Source of the DNA: an uncultured Eubacterium sp.
GTDB lineage: Bacteria; Bacillota; Clostridia; Lachnospirales; Lachnospiraceae
NCBI GenBank assembly: GCA_905236235.1
Contig: CAJOPA010000050.1
Coordinates: 1 to 47,940, forward strand
Direction: 5' to 3'
Length of the DNA: 47,940 nucleotides
Below the pieces are notes generated by a model. The model did not search any database, was not told the origin of the DNA, and saw nothing but the letters and a program-made list of their open reading frames with translations. Of the stretch, positions 8,639 through 18,115 are shown in pieces (positions within the stretch are counted from its first letter, which is position 1; every line of letters starts with the position of its first letter). The position numbers were made by a program, and so were the translations under genes.

Positions 8639-9481
8639 TCAGTCAAGCTGCGCATGCGCACGCGCGACCACTTCTTTGACCGGCAAGATACCTTCCTCAA
8701 CGATAACATCCTCTGCGATAACGTCCTTAGAAATACCCTCCGCAGCATCCGGATCTTTCCTTACATGCAGCAGATATTCGATATTGCCCTCCGGTCCTTT
8801 GACCGGAGAAAAATCAAGTCCCACGGGCACAAAGCCGACCGCTCTGCTTTCGGTGATCACGCGTTTGATCACTTCTGTATGCACGGCAGGATCCCGTACG
8901 ACACCCTTCTTTCCGACCTTGTCCTTTCCTGCTTCAAACTGCGGTTTGATAAGTGCGACCATCTGCCCGCCATCGGCAAGCAACGGATAGGCCGCAGGAA
9001 AGATCTTATTAAGCGAGATAAAGGAAACATCCACGCTCGCAAAATCAATCTTCTCCGGGATCTGCTCCCCGGTCACGTAACGGAAATTGGTCTTTTCCAA
9101 TACCACTACCCGCGGATCCGTCCGAAGCTTCCAGGCCAACTGCCCGTAGCCCACATCAATACTGTAGACCTTGGCCGCTCCGTTTTGCAGCATGCAATCC
9201 GTAAAACCGCCGGTCGATGCGCCGATATCCATGCAGATACAGTCCTTTAAATCCAAAGGAAAAACCTCCATGGCCTTGGCCAATTTCAAACCTCCGCGAC
9301 TGACATAGGGAAGCGCGTTGCCCTTCACCTCCACCTTCGCATCCCCCGCGATCTGCGTCCCGGCCTTATCTTCTCTCTGGCCATCCACGTACACGTCCCC
9401 GCTCATGATCATCGCCTTTGCCTTTTCCCGCGAAGGCGCCAGGCCGTGTTCCGTCATCCATACATCCAATCGCTGTTTCAT
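8639..9481 (-). CDS. tlyA: TlyA-family rRNA 2'-O-methyltransferase, 280 residues
   Basis: TlyA-type proteins combine an S4 RNA-binding domain with an FtsJ-like SAM methyltransferase domain and methylate ribosomal RNA; older annotations call them hemolysins. The S4 domain spans roughly residues 1-60 (RLDVWMTEHGLAPSREKAKA). The SAM-binding motif is CMDIGASTGGFTDCML, and later motifs include DVSFISL and LIKPQFEAGKDKVGK. Its ATG overlaps the dxs stop as ATGA, indicating translational coupling. The exact target nucleotide is not readable from sequence. Confidence 0.93.
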   Translation of the reverse strand: MKQRLDVWMTEHGLAPSREKAKAMIMSGDVYVDGQREDKAGTQIAGDAKVEVKGNALPYVSRGGLKLAKAMEVFPLDLKDCICMDIGASTGGFTDCMLQNGAAKVYSIDVGYGQLAWKLRTDPRVVVLEKTNFRYVTGEQIPEKIDFASVDVSFISLNKIFPAAYPLLADGGQMVALIKPQFEAGKDKVGKKGVVRDPAVHTEVIKRVITESRAVGFVPVGLDFSPVKGPEGNIEYLLHVRKDPDAAEGISKDVIAEDVIVEEGILPVKEVVARAHAQLD

Positions 9482-11379
9482 GAGATCTCCACCTCGGCAC
9501 TCTCGCTCTTTCCCTGCATCCTCTTTCGTTCGAGATGGATCCTTGCCGCAACACTCGAAGCATCGATCTCACAGACACGCATCAATTGATCCACGGATCC
9601 GTGCTCCATAAACTCATCCAGAATGCCGATCTTGATCACATGAAGCGGAAGATGCTTGTCATAAATAAAATTCTGTACCGCCTCACCCAGGCCGCCGCGG
9701 AGCATATTTTCCTCCATGGTGACGATAAATGTGTGATCCTCGGCAAGGGAGCGAACCATGTCCTCGTCAAAAGGCTTGGCGAAACGGGCATTGATCAGTG
9801 AGCAACAGATTCCGTCCGCATGCAGGATCTCCTGCACCTTTTCCGCAATCTTGACCATATTGCCATAGGCAAAAAGAGCAACATCCCCCTCGCGGTTGAT
9901 GATCTCACTCTTCCCGAAGGCAATCTCCTTACGGTATTCCTTAAGTCCGGAGTAAGCCTCGCCCCTGGGATAGCGGACAGCGATCGGTCCGTCATAAGAT
10001 ACTGCGAATTTCATCATATCGGACAGCTCCCATTTGTTTTTGGGCGCCATAAGTACCATATTGGGGATCACGGACAAATAGGATATGTCAAACACACCGT
10101 GATGGGTCTCCCCGTCACTTCCCACGAGTCCGGCACGATCAATGGCAAAGACCACATGGAGATTTTGCAGACAGACATCCTCGACGATCTGGTCGAATCC
10201 TCTTTGCAAAAACGACGAATAGACCGCAAATACGGGAATAAATCCTTCCTTCGCAAGGCCTGCGCAAAACGTCACGCCGTGTCCTTCCGCAATGCCCACA
10301 TCAAAAAACCTGTCCGGAAACATATTGGAAAAACGTTTTAACCCGGTACCGTCCGCCATGGCAGCGGTCACGGCGACCACCTTTTCATTGCGGTCACCCA
10401 TCTTACGCATCACCGTGGAAAAAACATCCGTATATTTGGATTTGCGTCCGTGCACATCCACCAGTCCCGTTTCGGGGTCAAATTTATCCGTTCCGTGGAA
10501 TCGCGCGGGATGCCGCTCGGCCGGGAGATATCCTTTGCCCTTTTTCGTCATGACGTGCACAAGGACCGGCCCGTCCACTCGAAGGGCCTCATGAAAAATA
10601 CGTACCATAGAATCAATATCATGTCCGTCGACCGGGCCCAGATACGTGATCCCCATGTCCTCAAAAAACATCCCCGGGATCACCATATGCTTGATCCCGT
10701 CTTTGGTTTTGCGGATCCGGTGCACCATTCGATCACCATAGAATGGGATCTTCTCGAGCGACCGCTCCACACTGCTTTTCAGATCCCGATACCCCTGCGC
10801 CGTACGCAATCCGGCAAGGCTCTCCGCGAGTCCACCCACGTTTTCGGAGATCGACATGTTGTTATCGTTTAAAATGATCATAAAATTGGAATGCAAACGT
10901 GAGGTATTGTTTAAAGCCTCATACGCCATCCCACCGGTGAGTGCCCCGTCTCCGATCACGGAGACTACCTTGAAATCCTCACCTTTTAATTCCCTGGCAA
11001 GTGCGATGCCTAGCCCCACGGAGATGGAATTGGAACTATGTCCCGTGTTGAAAACATCACAGTCGCTCTCCCTGGTCTTGGGGAAGCCACTCATACCGCC
11101 GAATGTCCGCAGGGTATCAAACCCCTCCCTGCGCCCGGTGAGGATCTTATGGGTATAGGTCTGATGACCGACATCCCAGACGATCTTATCCTCCGGAAGA
11201 TTCATACACAAATGAAGCGCAACGGTCAACTCCACCACGCCGAGATTGGAAGCCAGATGGCCTCCGTGTTCCGATACTTTCTGGATCAAAAACGTACGGA
11301 TCTCTTGGCACAACTCCTCATAAAGATCCGGATCCAAAGATTTGATATCATTCGGTTTTTCGATCAAAGGCAGCAACAT
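9478..11379 (-). CDS. dxs: 1-deoxy-D-xylulose-5-phosphate synthase, 633 residues
   Basis: Dxs condenses pyruvate and glyceraldehyde 3-phosphate using thiamine diphosphate, the first step of the MEP isoprenoid pathway. The thiamine-binding segment GDGALTGGMAYEALNN, the early SNLGVVELTVALH segment and the Glu/pyrimidine region DRAGLVGSDGETHHG are all present. The start is ATG 11379, seven bases after AGGAGG; the GTG at 11385 is too close to the ribosome site. It follows ispA directly, so precursor supply and prenyl chain elongation are co-transcribed. Confidence 0.97.
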   Translation of the reverse strand: MLLPLIEKPNDIKSLDPDLYEELCQEIRTFLIQKVSEHGGHLASNLGVVELTVALHLCMNLPEDKIVWDVGHQTYTHKILTGRREGFDTLRTFGGMSGFPKTRESDCDVFNTGHSSNSISVGLGIALARELKGEDFKVVSVIGDGALTGGMAYEALNNTSRLHSNFMIILNDNNMSISENVGGLAESLAGLRTAQGYRDLKSSVERSLEKIPFYGDRMVHRIRKTKDGIKHMVIPGMFFEDMGITYLGPVDGHDIDSMVRIFHEALRVDGPVLVHVMTKKGKGYLPAERHPARFHGTDKFDPETGLVDVHGRKSKYTDVFSTVMRKMGDRNEKVVAVTAAMADGTGLKRFSNMFPDRFFDVGIAEGHGVTFCAGLAKEGFIPVFAVYSSFLQRGFDQIVEDVCLQNLHVVFAIDRAGLVGSDGETHHGVFDISYLSVIPNMVLMAPKNKWELSDMMKFAVSYDGPIAVRYPRGEAYSGLKEYRKEIAFGKSEIINREGDVALFAYGNMVKIAEKVQEILHADGICCSLINARFAKPFDEDMVRSLAEDHTFIVTMEENMLRGGLGEAVQNFIYDKHLPLHVIKIGILDEFMEHGSVDQLMRVCEIDASSVAARIHLERKRMQGKSESAEVEIS

Positions 11380-11394
11380 ATGCACGCCTCCTTT

Positions 11395-12306
11395 TTACAT
11401 TTCTCTGTCCGTTAAGTATAGCATTAAATCTTCCAAAAACCTATTTTCTTTTGCAAGACTCTGCCATGCCGAAACGGCTTCCTGCGTATAACGTTTGACC
11501 TCTTCCTCGCTTTTTTGCATGCCCATCAGGGATACGTAGGTATTCTTTTGATTTTTGATATCGCTTCCCACGGGCTTGCCAAGCTTATCCGCATCACCGG
11601 CCACATCCAGAATGTCATCCCGGATCTGAAAAGCCATCCCCAGGCCATAGGCCACCTTCTCCACGATACGGACCTCTTCTTCCTTTGCCCCCGCTAAGAT
11701 CGCTCCCGCCATCATGGATGCCTCCATAAGCGCGCATGTTTTATTTTTGTGAATAAAGAGGAGCTCCTCTTTGGAAGCCTGTCTGCCCTCTGCCGCAAGG
11801 TCCGCGCCCTGCCCTCCGATCATGCCGAAAATACCGGCCTTATCTGCCATCACCTGCATGGCGCGGGCGCAGGATCTGCACTTGTCCTCCGGTGCCTCCG
11901 CCACGGCGCAGCTCATGATCTCAAAAGCAAGATTCAACAAACCGTCTCCCGCGAGAATGGCCGTATCCTCTCCATAGGCCACCCACGTGGTATCCTTCCC
12001 ACGCCTGAGGACATCATTGTCCATGGCAGGCAGATCATCATGGATCAGCGAGTACGTATGGATGCATTCCACCGCCGCAAGAAAAGGCTCGGCAAGAACT
12101 CTGTCTCCGCCAAAGGCCTCGTTTACCTCCATCAAAAGGATCGGGCGCAAACGTTTGCCTCCCACTTCCACACTGTATTCCATGGCCTCGGCTACCTTTG
12201 TGGCAAAGGAAGCATCCGCAGGCAGATATTTTTTTAAAACCGACAGGACATACTCGCCTCTGTCCGCAAGCATTTTTTTCATGTTGATCGTATCGATGCC
12301 ACTCAC
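11395..12306 (-). CDS. ispA: Geranyl/farnesyl diphosphate synthase, 303 residues
   Basis: This short-chain trans-prenyltransferase makes geranyl and farnesyl diphosphate. The first aspartate-rich motif is HDDLPAMDNDVLRRGK and the second is IRDDILDVAGD. The segment GGKRLRP near residue 53 is typical. The start is GTG 12306, overlapping the xseB stop as GTGA and preceded by GGAGG. Product chain length is inferred from the family and the gene order. Confidence 0.95.
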   Translation of the reverse strand: MSGIDTINMKKMLADRGEYVLSVLKKYLPADASFATKVAEAMEYSVEVGGKRLRPILLMEVNEAFGGDRVLAEPFLAAVECIHTYSLIHDDLPAMDNDVLRRGKDTTWVAYGEDTAILAGDGLLNLAFEIMSCAVAEAPEDKCRSCARAMQVMADKAGIFGMIGGQGADLAAEGRQASKEELLFIHKNKTCALMEASMMAGAILAGAKEEEVRIVEKVAYGLGMAFQIRDDILDVAGDADKLGKPVGSDIKNQKNTYVSLMGMQKSEEEVKRYTQEAVSAWQSLAKENRFLEDLMLYLTDREM

Positions 12307-12557
12307 GACTCTTCCTCCCTGCTGCCGTCTTCATTCAGGATCTGCAGACGTTTTTCCACATCATCGATCTTTTGATTCATCACGGAGAGCATGCGTACAC
12401 CCTCCTCGTATTTTTGAAACGTTTCCTCTAAGGACAGTTCTCCCTTTTCCATATCGGCGATCTGCATCTCAAGACGTGCAAACAATTCCTCAACGGACAT
12501 CTCCTGTAACGCATTCTCCTCGGCTGTCTTTTGTTTTGTCTCATCCTTTTGGGCCAT
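12303..12557 (-). CDS. xseB: Exodeoxyribonuclease VII small subunit, 84 residues
   Basis: XseB is the small helical subunit of exonuclease VII. The characteristic helical hairpin is seen: SVEELFARLEMQIADMEKG then LSLEETFQKYEEGVRML. It overlaps both xseA (by 17 bases) and ispA (GTGA). Lysine- and glutamate-rich tails at both ends are common in clostridial members. Confidence 0.95.
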   Translation of the reverse strand: MAQKDETKQKTAEENALQEMSVEELFARLEMQIADMEKGELSLEETFQKYEEGVRMLSVMNQKIDDVEKRLQILNEDGSREEES

Positions 12558-13752
12558 GAGGAATCACCTCCTTGATCTCACTCTCCATCACGCCGTCCAC
12601 AACATGGATCCGGATCCGATCCGTCGGAACCACCTGTGCGATACTGGTAATATTCTTTCCCTGTGCAGTCTCCACATAGGAAAATCCGCGTTTCATCTGC
12701 TTTAACGGAGACAGCACATCTAGTCTGTTGGCATCGACCGCCATCCTGTGCCTGTTCTCCGAGAGGCTGCGCTCCATGCACAAAGAGAACTTCTCCTCCA
12801 TCTGTATCAATTGCATACGACGATCCCGCAGAATATTTTCGGGCTTGCACTTCTCAAGCTTTAATTGCATAAGCTCACTTCGCGCTCTGGCACCCTCGAT
12901 CCTGTCATAAAGTGCCTCTTTAAGCCCCATCCTGCAATCACGTATGCGCTCCATCAGCTCATCATAGGGCAAAACCGCAAGCTCCGCCGCTTCCGAAGGC
13001 GTCGCCGCCCGCTTGTCCGCCACTTCGTCCGCGATCGTAAAATCACGCTCATGTCCCACGGCTGAGATCACCGGAACGCCACTGTCAAAAATGGCCCGTG
13101 CAACGCTCTCCTCATTAAAGGCCCACAGGTCCTCCATGGATCCGCCGCCACGTCCCACGATGATGACATCCACGTCCATCTTTTGCATGGCCTTGATGCC
13201 GGCAACAATCGAAGACGCCGCGCCCTCCCCCTGCACCTGCGCGGGGTAAAGGATCAGGGAAACGTAAGGATTTCTCCGGCGTGCCACCTTTTCGATGTCG
13301 CGGATCGCCGCGCCCGTCCGTGCGGTCACGATACCGATGCGCGAAGCATAGTAGGGGATCGGCCGCTTATACATGGGATCAAACATCCCGCTTTCGGCTA
13401 ACTTCTTGCGAAGTTCCTCCAGCCGGACATACAGATCGCCCCGACCGGACTGTGCGATCCTTTTGGCATAGAGCTGGTAATTGCCGCTGCCCTCATACAC
13501 ATCCATCGTACCGGTCACCACGACGGACTGCCCGTCTTGCATCTGAAATTCCAATCCGCTGCGGTCACCGCGAAACATCACGCACCGAAGGATGGCATTT
13601 TCCTCTTTCAGATCAAAATAAATATGTCCGTTATTGTGGTATTTGCAATTAAAGACCTCTCCTTCCACGGAAAGATTTCCGAGAAAAGAATCGGTCTTTA
13701 TCATTCGTCTGATATAAGATGTGATCTGTTTGACACCAAAAACCTTATTCAT
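12541..13752 (-). CDS. xseA: Exodeoxyribonuclease VII large subunit, 403 residues
   Basis: XseA is the catalytic subunit of exonuclease VII, which trims single-stranded DNA. An N-terminal OB fold covers about residues 5-100 (NLSVEGEVFNCKYHNNGHIYF), followed by the catalytic region with RIGIVTARTGAAIRDI, the glycine-rich IIVGRGGGSMEDLW and AVGHERDFTIADEVAD. A coiled-coil segment and a C-terminal YVETAQGKNI strand follow. The start MNKVFGVKQ at 13752 overlaps the nusB stop; the upstream in-frame start at 13776 lies inside nusB. Confidence 0.96.
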   Translation of the reverse strand: MNKVFGVKQITSYIRRMIKTDSFLGNLSVEGEVFNCKYHNNGHIYFDLKEENAILRCVMFRGDRSGLEFQMQDGQSVVVTGTMDVYEGSGNYQLYAKRIAQSGRGDLYVRLEELRKKLAESGMFDPMYKRPIPYYASRIGIVTARTGAAIRDIEKVARRRNPYVSLILYPAQVQGEGAASSIVAGIKAMQKMDVDVIIVGRGGGSMEDLWAFNEESVARAIFDSGVPVISAVGHERDFTIADEVADKRAATPSEAAELAVLPYDELMERIRDCRMGLKEALYDRIEGARARSELMQLKLEKCKPENILRDRRMQLIQMEEKFSLCMERSLSENRHRMAVDANRLDVLSPLKQMKRGFSYVETAQGKNITSIAQVVPTDRIRIHVVDGVMESEIKEVIPHGPKG

Positions 13753-14152
13753 CCGCACATTTCCCGAGAATGGCATTTACAAAACCGGGGGCATCCTCCG
13801 AACCGTATTTCTTGGCAAGCTCCACTGCCTCATTGATGGCAACGGATTGCGGTATATCTTCATCAAAATGCATCTCATAATAACCGAGTCTCAAAATGGT
13901 AAGCTCCGCTTTGCCCATACGCTTGACGGGCCAGCCCTCGGAAACCGCATCCAGTTTGCCATCGATCTCCGTAATATGCGCCAGCACATCCTTGGCCTTG
14001 GCGCAGATATACTCCACCTGGTCCGCATCCTTCTCGGCAAGTTCTTCCGCGAAGATCTCCACCTGCTTCATCAGCTCCTCCGGTGCAAAAAAAGGCTCGC
14101 GAAAAAGAAGTTTAAATATCTGTTCCCGAATGGATCTTCTGCTCATGCTCAT
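13745..14152 (-). CDS. nusB: Transcription antitermination factor NusB, 135 residues
   Basis: NusB binds boxA RNA with S10 and supports rRNA antitermination. The all-helical protein opens MSMSRRSIREQIFKLLF and ends with AINEAVELAKKYGSEDAPGF, the conserved C-terminal block. Its ATG at 14152 overlaps the stop of the Asp23 gene as ATGA; the methionine two codons later is an alternative start. Confidence 0.95.
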   Translation of the reverse strand: MSMSRRSIREQIFKLLFREPFFAPEELMKQVEIFAEELAEKDADQVEYICAKAKDVLAHITEIDGKLDAVSEGWPVKRMGKAELTILRLGYYEMHFDEDIPQSVAINEAVELAKKYGSEDAPGFVNAILGKCADE

Positions 14153-14526
14153 GCGTCTTCCTCTTCCGCAATACCGATCACATTGATATTCACATCCGCA
14201 ACTTCCATCCCGGTCATATTGGTGATATTGGCCTTTACCTTTTCCTGTACGCTCTCCACAACCTTCGGAATACTGCTTCCGAATGCCAGGCGAAGGGCAA
14301 GGTCCACACTGACAACATCCTCTAAGATATCCAGATGGATCCCCTTTGCATTGGCCTTGACGCCGGTCTTTTGTGCGATAGCGGGCGTAACATTCTCACC
14401 AATGGTCAGCACGCCATCGATCTCCGTGGCTGCAATGGCCGCGATAGTTGCGATCACATCCTCGGAAATATGGACATGTCCACAATTCCCGCCTTCTGTT
14501 TTATATGCTTTTGCTTCGATTGCCAT
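14149..14526 (-). CDS. Asp23/Gls24 family envelope stress protein, 125 residues
   Basis: Members form a small alpha/beta protein often encoded upstream of nusB in Firmicutes and linked to the cell envelope. Family features include GHVHISEDVIATIAAIAATEIDG at the N-terminus (GVLTIGENV follows) and the later VDLALRLAFGSSIPKVVESVQ segment. It is the first gene of the housekeeping operon, with GAGGAGGATTG ahead of its ATG and a consensus promoter about 80 bases upstream. Confidence 0.93.
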   Translation of the reverse strand: MAIEAKAYKTEGGNCGHVHISEDVIATIAAIAATEIDGVLTIGENVTPAIAQKTGVKANAKGIHLDILEDVVSVDLALRLAFGSSIPKVVESVQEKVKANITNMTGMEVADVNINVIGIAEEEDA

Positions 14527-14606
14527 AGATCAATCCTCCTCATGATCGGGGCTGTTGTCAAAACATCTCCGTTTGTGAAAACATCCCCTTTTGCAAGATA
14601 TGTTCT

Positions 14607-14634
14607 ATTATAGCAAAGACCTTTGATTTTGCAA
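14607..14634 (-). promoter_or_regulatory. Promoter of the asp23-to-recN operon
   Basis: TTGCAA (14634-14629) and TATAAT (14612-14607) on the minus strand are 16 bases apart. It begins only 22 bases after the metH stop codon. Transcription would run through ten genes with gaps no larger than about 30 bases. Confidence 0.75.
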
Positions 14635-14656
14635 TCATAACCCAAAATGCCTTTGC

Positions 14657-17131
14657 CTATCCCAACACCTCTTTGGCAATATCCACGGACTGCTTTGCAT
14701 CTGCCGAATAGTAATCCGCTCCGATCCGCATGGCGTACTCCTCGGTCAAAACCGCACCGCCCACCATGATCTTGCAATCGATACCGGCCTCACGCACGGC
14801 ACGGATCGTTTCCTCCATGGAAGGCACCGTCGTCGTCATCAAAGCCGAAAGTCCAAGGAGCTTAGCCTGATGTGTCTTCATGGCCTCCACAACGGTCTCG
14901 GGGGATACATCCTTGCCGAGATCGATCATCTCATAACCATAATTTTCCATGATGACCTTTACGATATTTTTACCGATGTCATGCACATCACCTTTGACGG
15001 TGGCGATCACAACCTTGCCCTTGGTCTCCGTCTCGGTGGCATGGTCCTTCATGTATTCGCGGATCACGCCAAAGGACTCCTGCGCCGTATTGGCCGCTTG
15101 GATCAGCTGCGGAAGATACATGGTACCCTTTTCATACTCCGCACCCACTTCATCGAGCGCAGGGATCAGAATGGTGTTGACAACGGTAAGAACCTCCGTG
15201 GTCTTTAATAACTCCTCCGTCACACGGTAGGCCTCCTGCTTCATCCCGGTCTTTACCGCATAAAACAGTCTGTCGTGCGGATCCTCCGGAAGCACCCCGG
15301 CAGAAGACTTTGCCTGCGTACTCTTCCCACCGGCTGCCGACGCTGCTCCGGCGGTAGAATTCGAAGAACTGTCTGCGTTCTTTGTCTGTTTTTGCGCTTC
15401 CTGCTGTGCGGCCAGTGCGGCATACTTGTTTACATAATCTGCCGCACCCGCATCCCTGTTCATCAACACGCGAAATCCATCGATCGCCGCCATCATGGAA
15501 AAGGATGCCGGATTCATGATAGGAAGATCCAGACCATGGTCGAGTGCCATCGTCAAAAAGGCGGTATTGATCTGCTCTCTTAAAGGCAATCCAAAAGAGA
15601 TGTTGGAAACACCCAGCACGATCTTTACGCCCAGTTTGCTTTTTACCAGGTCCATCGCCTTAAGCGTCTCCGCCACTTCTTTTTGCTGGGCGGAAGCCGT
15701 AAGCGTCAGACAGTCAATATAGACATCTTCCCGAGGGATCCCATAGGATTCGGCGCATTCCACGATACGCTTTGCGATATCAAAACGAAGCTCTGCCGTG
15801 AGCGGAATGCCACCCTCATCCATGGTAAGTCCCACCACGGCTGCGCCGTATTTTTTAACAAGAGGCAAAACGGCATGCATTACCGACGCTTCGCCGTTAA
15901 CGGAATTTAAGATCGGTTTGCCGTTATAGATACGAAGTCCCGCCTCCATCGCCTCCCGATCGGAGGAATCGATCTGCAAAGGCACATCCGTGATCTCCTG
16001 CAGATAGGGAATGATATCCCGCATCATGGCAACCTCATCCACCATGGGCAGACCGACATTGACATCCAAAATCTGCGCACCCGACTCCACCTGGGAAACC
16101 GCCTGCTCTGCAATATAGGTCATATCCCTGCCGATCAGGGCCTCTTTTAATTTTTTCTTGCCCGTGGGATTGATCCGCTCTCCGATCACGCGCACATCAT
16201 CCACATCCACCACGTGCAAAGCCGAGCAAACGGAAGATTTGGGGACATAGGCCCCTCTTTGGGAAAGGATCCATTCCTCTCCAAGATCCCTGATCTGACG
16301 GGAAAGCTCCGCGATAAACTGCGGATTGGTACCGCAACACCCGCCGACGATGGATACTCCCTTTGCAAGAAAGGGACGCATCTGCTCGGCAAACAGCTCC
16401 GGCGTCAGGTCGTACGCACCCGTACTGACATTGGGAAGACCGGCATTCGGTTTGATGATGACCGGCTTGTCGGTATAGGCAAGCAGTCGGTCCGTCAGGG
16501 GGAAGATATCCTCCGGTCCCAAAGAACAATTGATCCCGAGCGCGTCTACACCCAGGCCCGTGGCCGTCATGGCAAAAGACTCCACGGTCACACCCAGATA
16601 CGTCCGGCCGGTCGTCTCGAAAGCCATAGTCGCGAACATGGGCAGGTCGCTGTTTTCCTTAACGGCAAGGATCGCGGCCTTCATCTCCAAAAGATCGGAA
16701 ACCGTCTCGCAGACCACAAGATCCGCTCCCGCTTTCACGCCGGCCAGCACAACCTCGCGAAACATCGCATACGCATCCTCAAAAGAGAGATTGCCGTTGG
16801 GTGCAAGCAATTCCCCGATGGGACCCATATCAAGCGCCACGTAAGCCCTATTTCCCGCGGCCTTTTTTGCACAGGAAATCCCTGCGGATACGATCTCGTC
16901 TACCGTATATCCGCTACCCTGTAACTTGTGCGCATTCGCCTGAAACGTATTGGCATAGAGGATCTGCGCCCCAGCCTCGACGTATTGCTCGTGAATCGAT
17001 AGGATGATCTCGGGATGGGTGATGCACAATGCCTCCGGCACCTTGCCCATAGGCGCGCCTGCTGCCTGCAACATCGTTCCCATACCGCCGTCAAGAAGAA
17101 TGACCTTGTCCTTCAGTTCCGGTATTTCCAT
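14657..17131 (-). CDS. metH: Cobalamin-dependent methionine synthase MetH, short form, 824 residues
   Basis: MetH transfers a methyl group from methyltetrahydrofolate to homocysteine through cobalamin. Domains in order: homocysteine methyltransferase (LLDGGMGTMLQ, zinc ligands in VGGCCGTNP), pterin-binding (RINPTGKKKLKEALI), cobalamin cap, and B12-binding with the lower-ligand motif GDVHDIGKNIV. The C-terminal AdoMet reactivation domain is absent, as is common in Clostridia, where a separate protein can serve. An unusual Ser/Ala/Asn/Lys-rich linker (from EAQKQTKNADSSSNSTAG to about TQAKSSAG, near residues 585-615) joins the pterin and cap domains. It follows metF by 12 bases. Confidence 0.95.
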   Translation of the reverse strand: MEIPELKDKVILLDGGMGTMLQAAGAPMGKVPEALCITHPEIILSIHEQYVEAGAQILYANTFQANAHKLQGSGYTVDEIVSAGISCAKKAAGNRAYVALDMGPIGELLAPNGNLSFEDAYAMFREVVLAGVKAGADLVVCETVSDLLEMKAAILAVKENSDLPMFATMAFETTGRTYLGVTVESFAMTATGLGVDALGINCSLGPEDIFPLTDRLLAYTDKPVIIKPNAGLPNVSTGAYDLTPELFAEQMRPFLAKGVSIVGGCCGTNPQFIAELSRQIRDLGEEWILSQRGAYVPKSSVCSALHVVDVDDVRVIGERINPTGKKKLKEALIGRDMTYIAEQAVSQVESGAQILDVNVGLPMVDEVAMMRDIIPYLQEITDVPLQIDSSDREAMEAGLRIYNGKPILNSVNGEASVMHAVLPLVKKYGAAVVGLTMDEGGIPLTAELRFDIAKRIVECAESYGIPREDVYIDCLTLTASAQQKEVAETLKAMDLVKSKLGVKIVLGVSNISFGLPLREQINTAFLTMALDHGLDLPIMNPASFSMMAAIDGFRVLMNRDAGAADYVNKYAALAAQQEAQKQTKNADSSSNSTAGAASAAGGKSTQAKSSAGVLPEDPHDRLFYAVKTGMKQEAYRVTEELLKTTEVLTVVNTILIPALDEVGAEYEKGTMYLPQLIQAANTAQESFGVIREYMKDHATETETKGKVVIATVKGDVHDIGKNIVKVIMENYGYEMIDLGKDVSPETVVEAMKTHQAKLLGLSALMTTTVPSMEETIRAVREAGIDCKIMVGGAVLTEEYAMRIGADYYSADAKQSVDIAKEVLG

Positions 17132-17143
17132 AGGTTTTGTCCT

Positions 17144-18031
17144 TTATTTATCTTCGTTATTGATACTGTGAATGATATTTTCCACGGAATTTGTAATCCT
17201 CGTGGCAATCTCCACGGAATTCATGGTATACAGATGGATACCGCGTACATCATGATCCAAGAGTTCCAGGATCTGCTGCGTTGCATAGAAAATACCCGCA
17301 TCCATTAAGGCATTATCATCATTGCAATAACGCGAGAGCATCTTGGAAAAGCCGCTCGGCACGGAAGATCCGCTCATCGTCACCATGCGTTCGATCTGAT
17401 TGGCCTTGGTGATCGGCATGATACCTGCCTCCACGGGCGCATCGATGCCCGCACTCTTTACCCGATCGCAGAATTCGTAGAATTTGTTATTGTCAAAGAA
17501 AAGCTGGGAAATAAAATGACCGCATCCCGCATCGACCTTACGCTTCATATTCTCGATATCTTCCGCAAAATCCTCGGACTCCGGATGTCCCTCGGGATAG
17601 CAGGCACCGATGATATTGAAGGAGTCGTCATACTCCTTGATAAAGCGCATCAGATCGGTGGCATGCGCAAAGTCCTTGACCGGATTGTCCGGTGTGATAT
17701 CGCCGCGCAGGGCCAGGATATTCTGCACCTTCTTTTCCTTGAGCATGTCCAGATATGCACGGATATCCTCCTTCGTCGATCCCGCACACGTCAGATGACT
17801 GATGGGCTCCACCCCGTATTCACTCAAAATAAGCGCCGCAATCTCACCGGTTTTGATCCGCTGCGTCTCACTGCCTGCAGCGCCGTAGGTAACGGAAATA
17901 AAATCCGGCTTGAGTCCGCGCAAGCCATACAGGGTATTGTAGATCGCATCCACGGAAGAACTCTTCTTCGGTGGAAAAACTTCCAGAGAATACACTACCT
18001 TTTTAGAATCAAATAAATGCTCGACATTCAT
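17144..18031 (-). CDS. metF: Methylenetetrahydrofolate reductase MetF, 295 residues
   Basis: MetF reduces 5,10-methylene-THF to 5-methyl-THF, the methyl donor for the adjacent MetH. The start is ATG 18031 (MNVEHLF) eight bases after AAGGAGG, giving a normal-length protein; the ORF extension to 18061 lacks support. Typical segments are YSLEVFPPKK, FISVTYGAAGS, HLTCAGSTKEDI, ILALRGDI and HFISQLFFDN. It has its own promoter, so metF-metH probably form a unit separate from the nitrogenase-like operon that ends 85 bases upstream. Confidence 0.95.
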   Translation of the reverse strand: MNVEHLFDSKKVVYSLEVFPPKKSSSVDAIYNTLYGLRGLKPDFISVTYGAAGSETQRIKTGEIAALILSEYGVEPISHLTCAGSTKEDIRAYLDMLKEKKVQNILALRGDITPDNPVKDFAHATDLMRFIKEYDDSFNIIGACYPEGHPESEDFAEDIENMKRKVDAGCGHFISQLFFDNNKFYEFCDRVKSAGIDAPVEAGIMPITKANQIERMVTMSGSSVPSGFSKMLSRYCNDDNALMDAGIFYATQQILELLDHDVRGIHLYTMNSVEIATRITNSVENIIHSINNEDK

Positions 18032-18067
18032 GGACGTCCCTCCTTCGCACTCGCTGAACATAATGAA

Positions 18068-18096
18068 ATTTTACGTTTCCGTCCAACGTTTGTCAA
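18068..18096 (-). promoter_or_regulatory. Promoter of metF-metH
   Basis: A full-consensus TTGACA (18096-18091) and TAAAAT (18073-18068) are 17 bases apart on the minus strand. The expected leader is only about 30 bases long, too short for an S-box or cobalamin riboswitch. Confidence 0.8.
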
Positions 18097-18115
18097 TTCG
18101 CTTTTTGCGCCAAAA

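Noticed and set aside
8201-9250. Plus-strand open frame of 349 residues
   Set aside because: It is antisense to nadK and tlyA, both with full motif sets, and spans the gap between them.
12578-12850. Minus-strand frame of 90 residues inside xseA
   Set aside because: It overlaps xseA in another frame and is low in plausible protein features.
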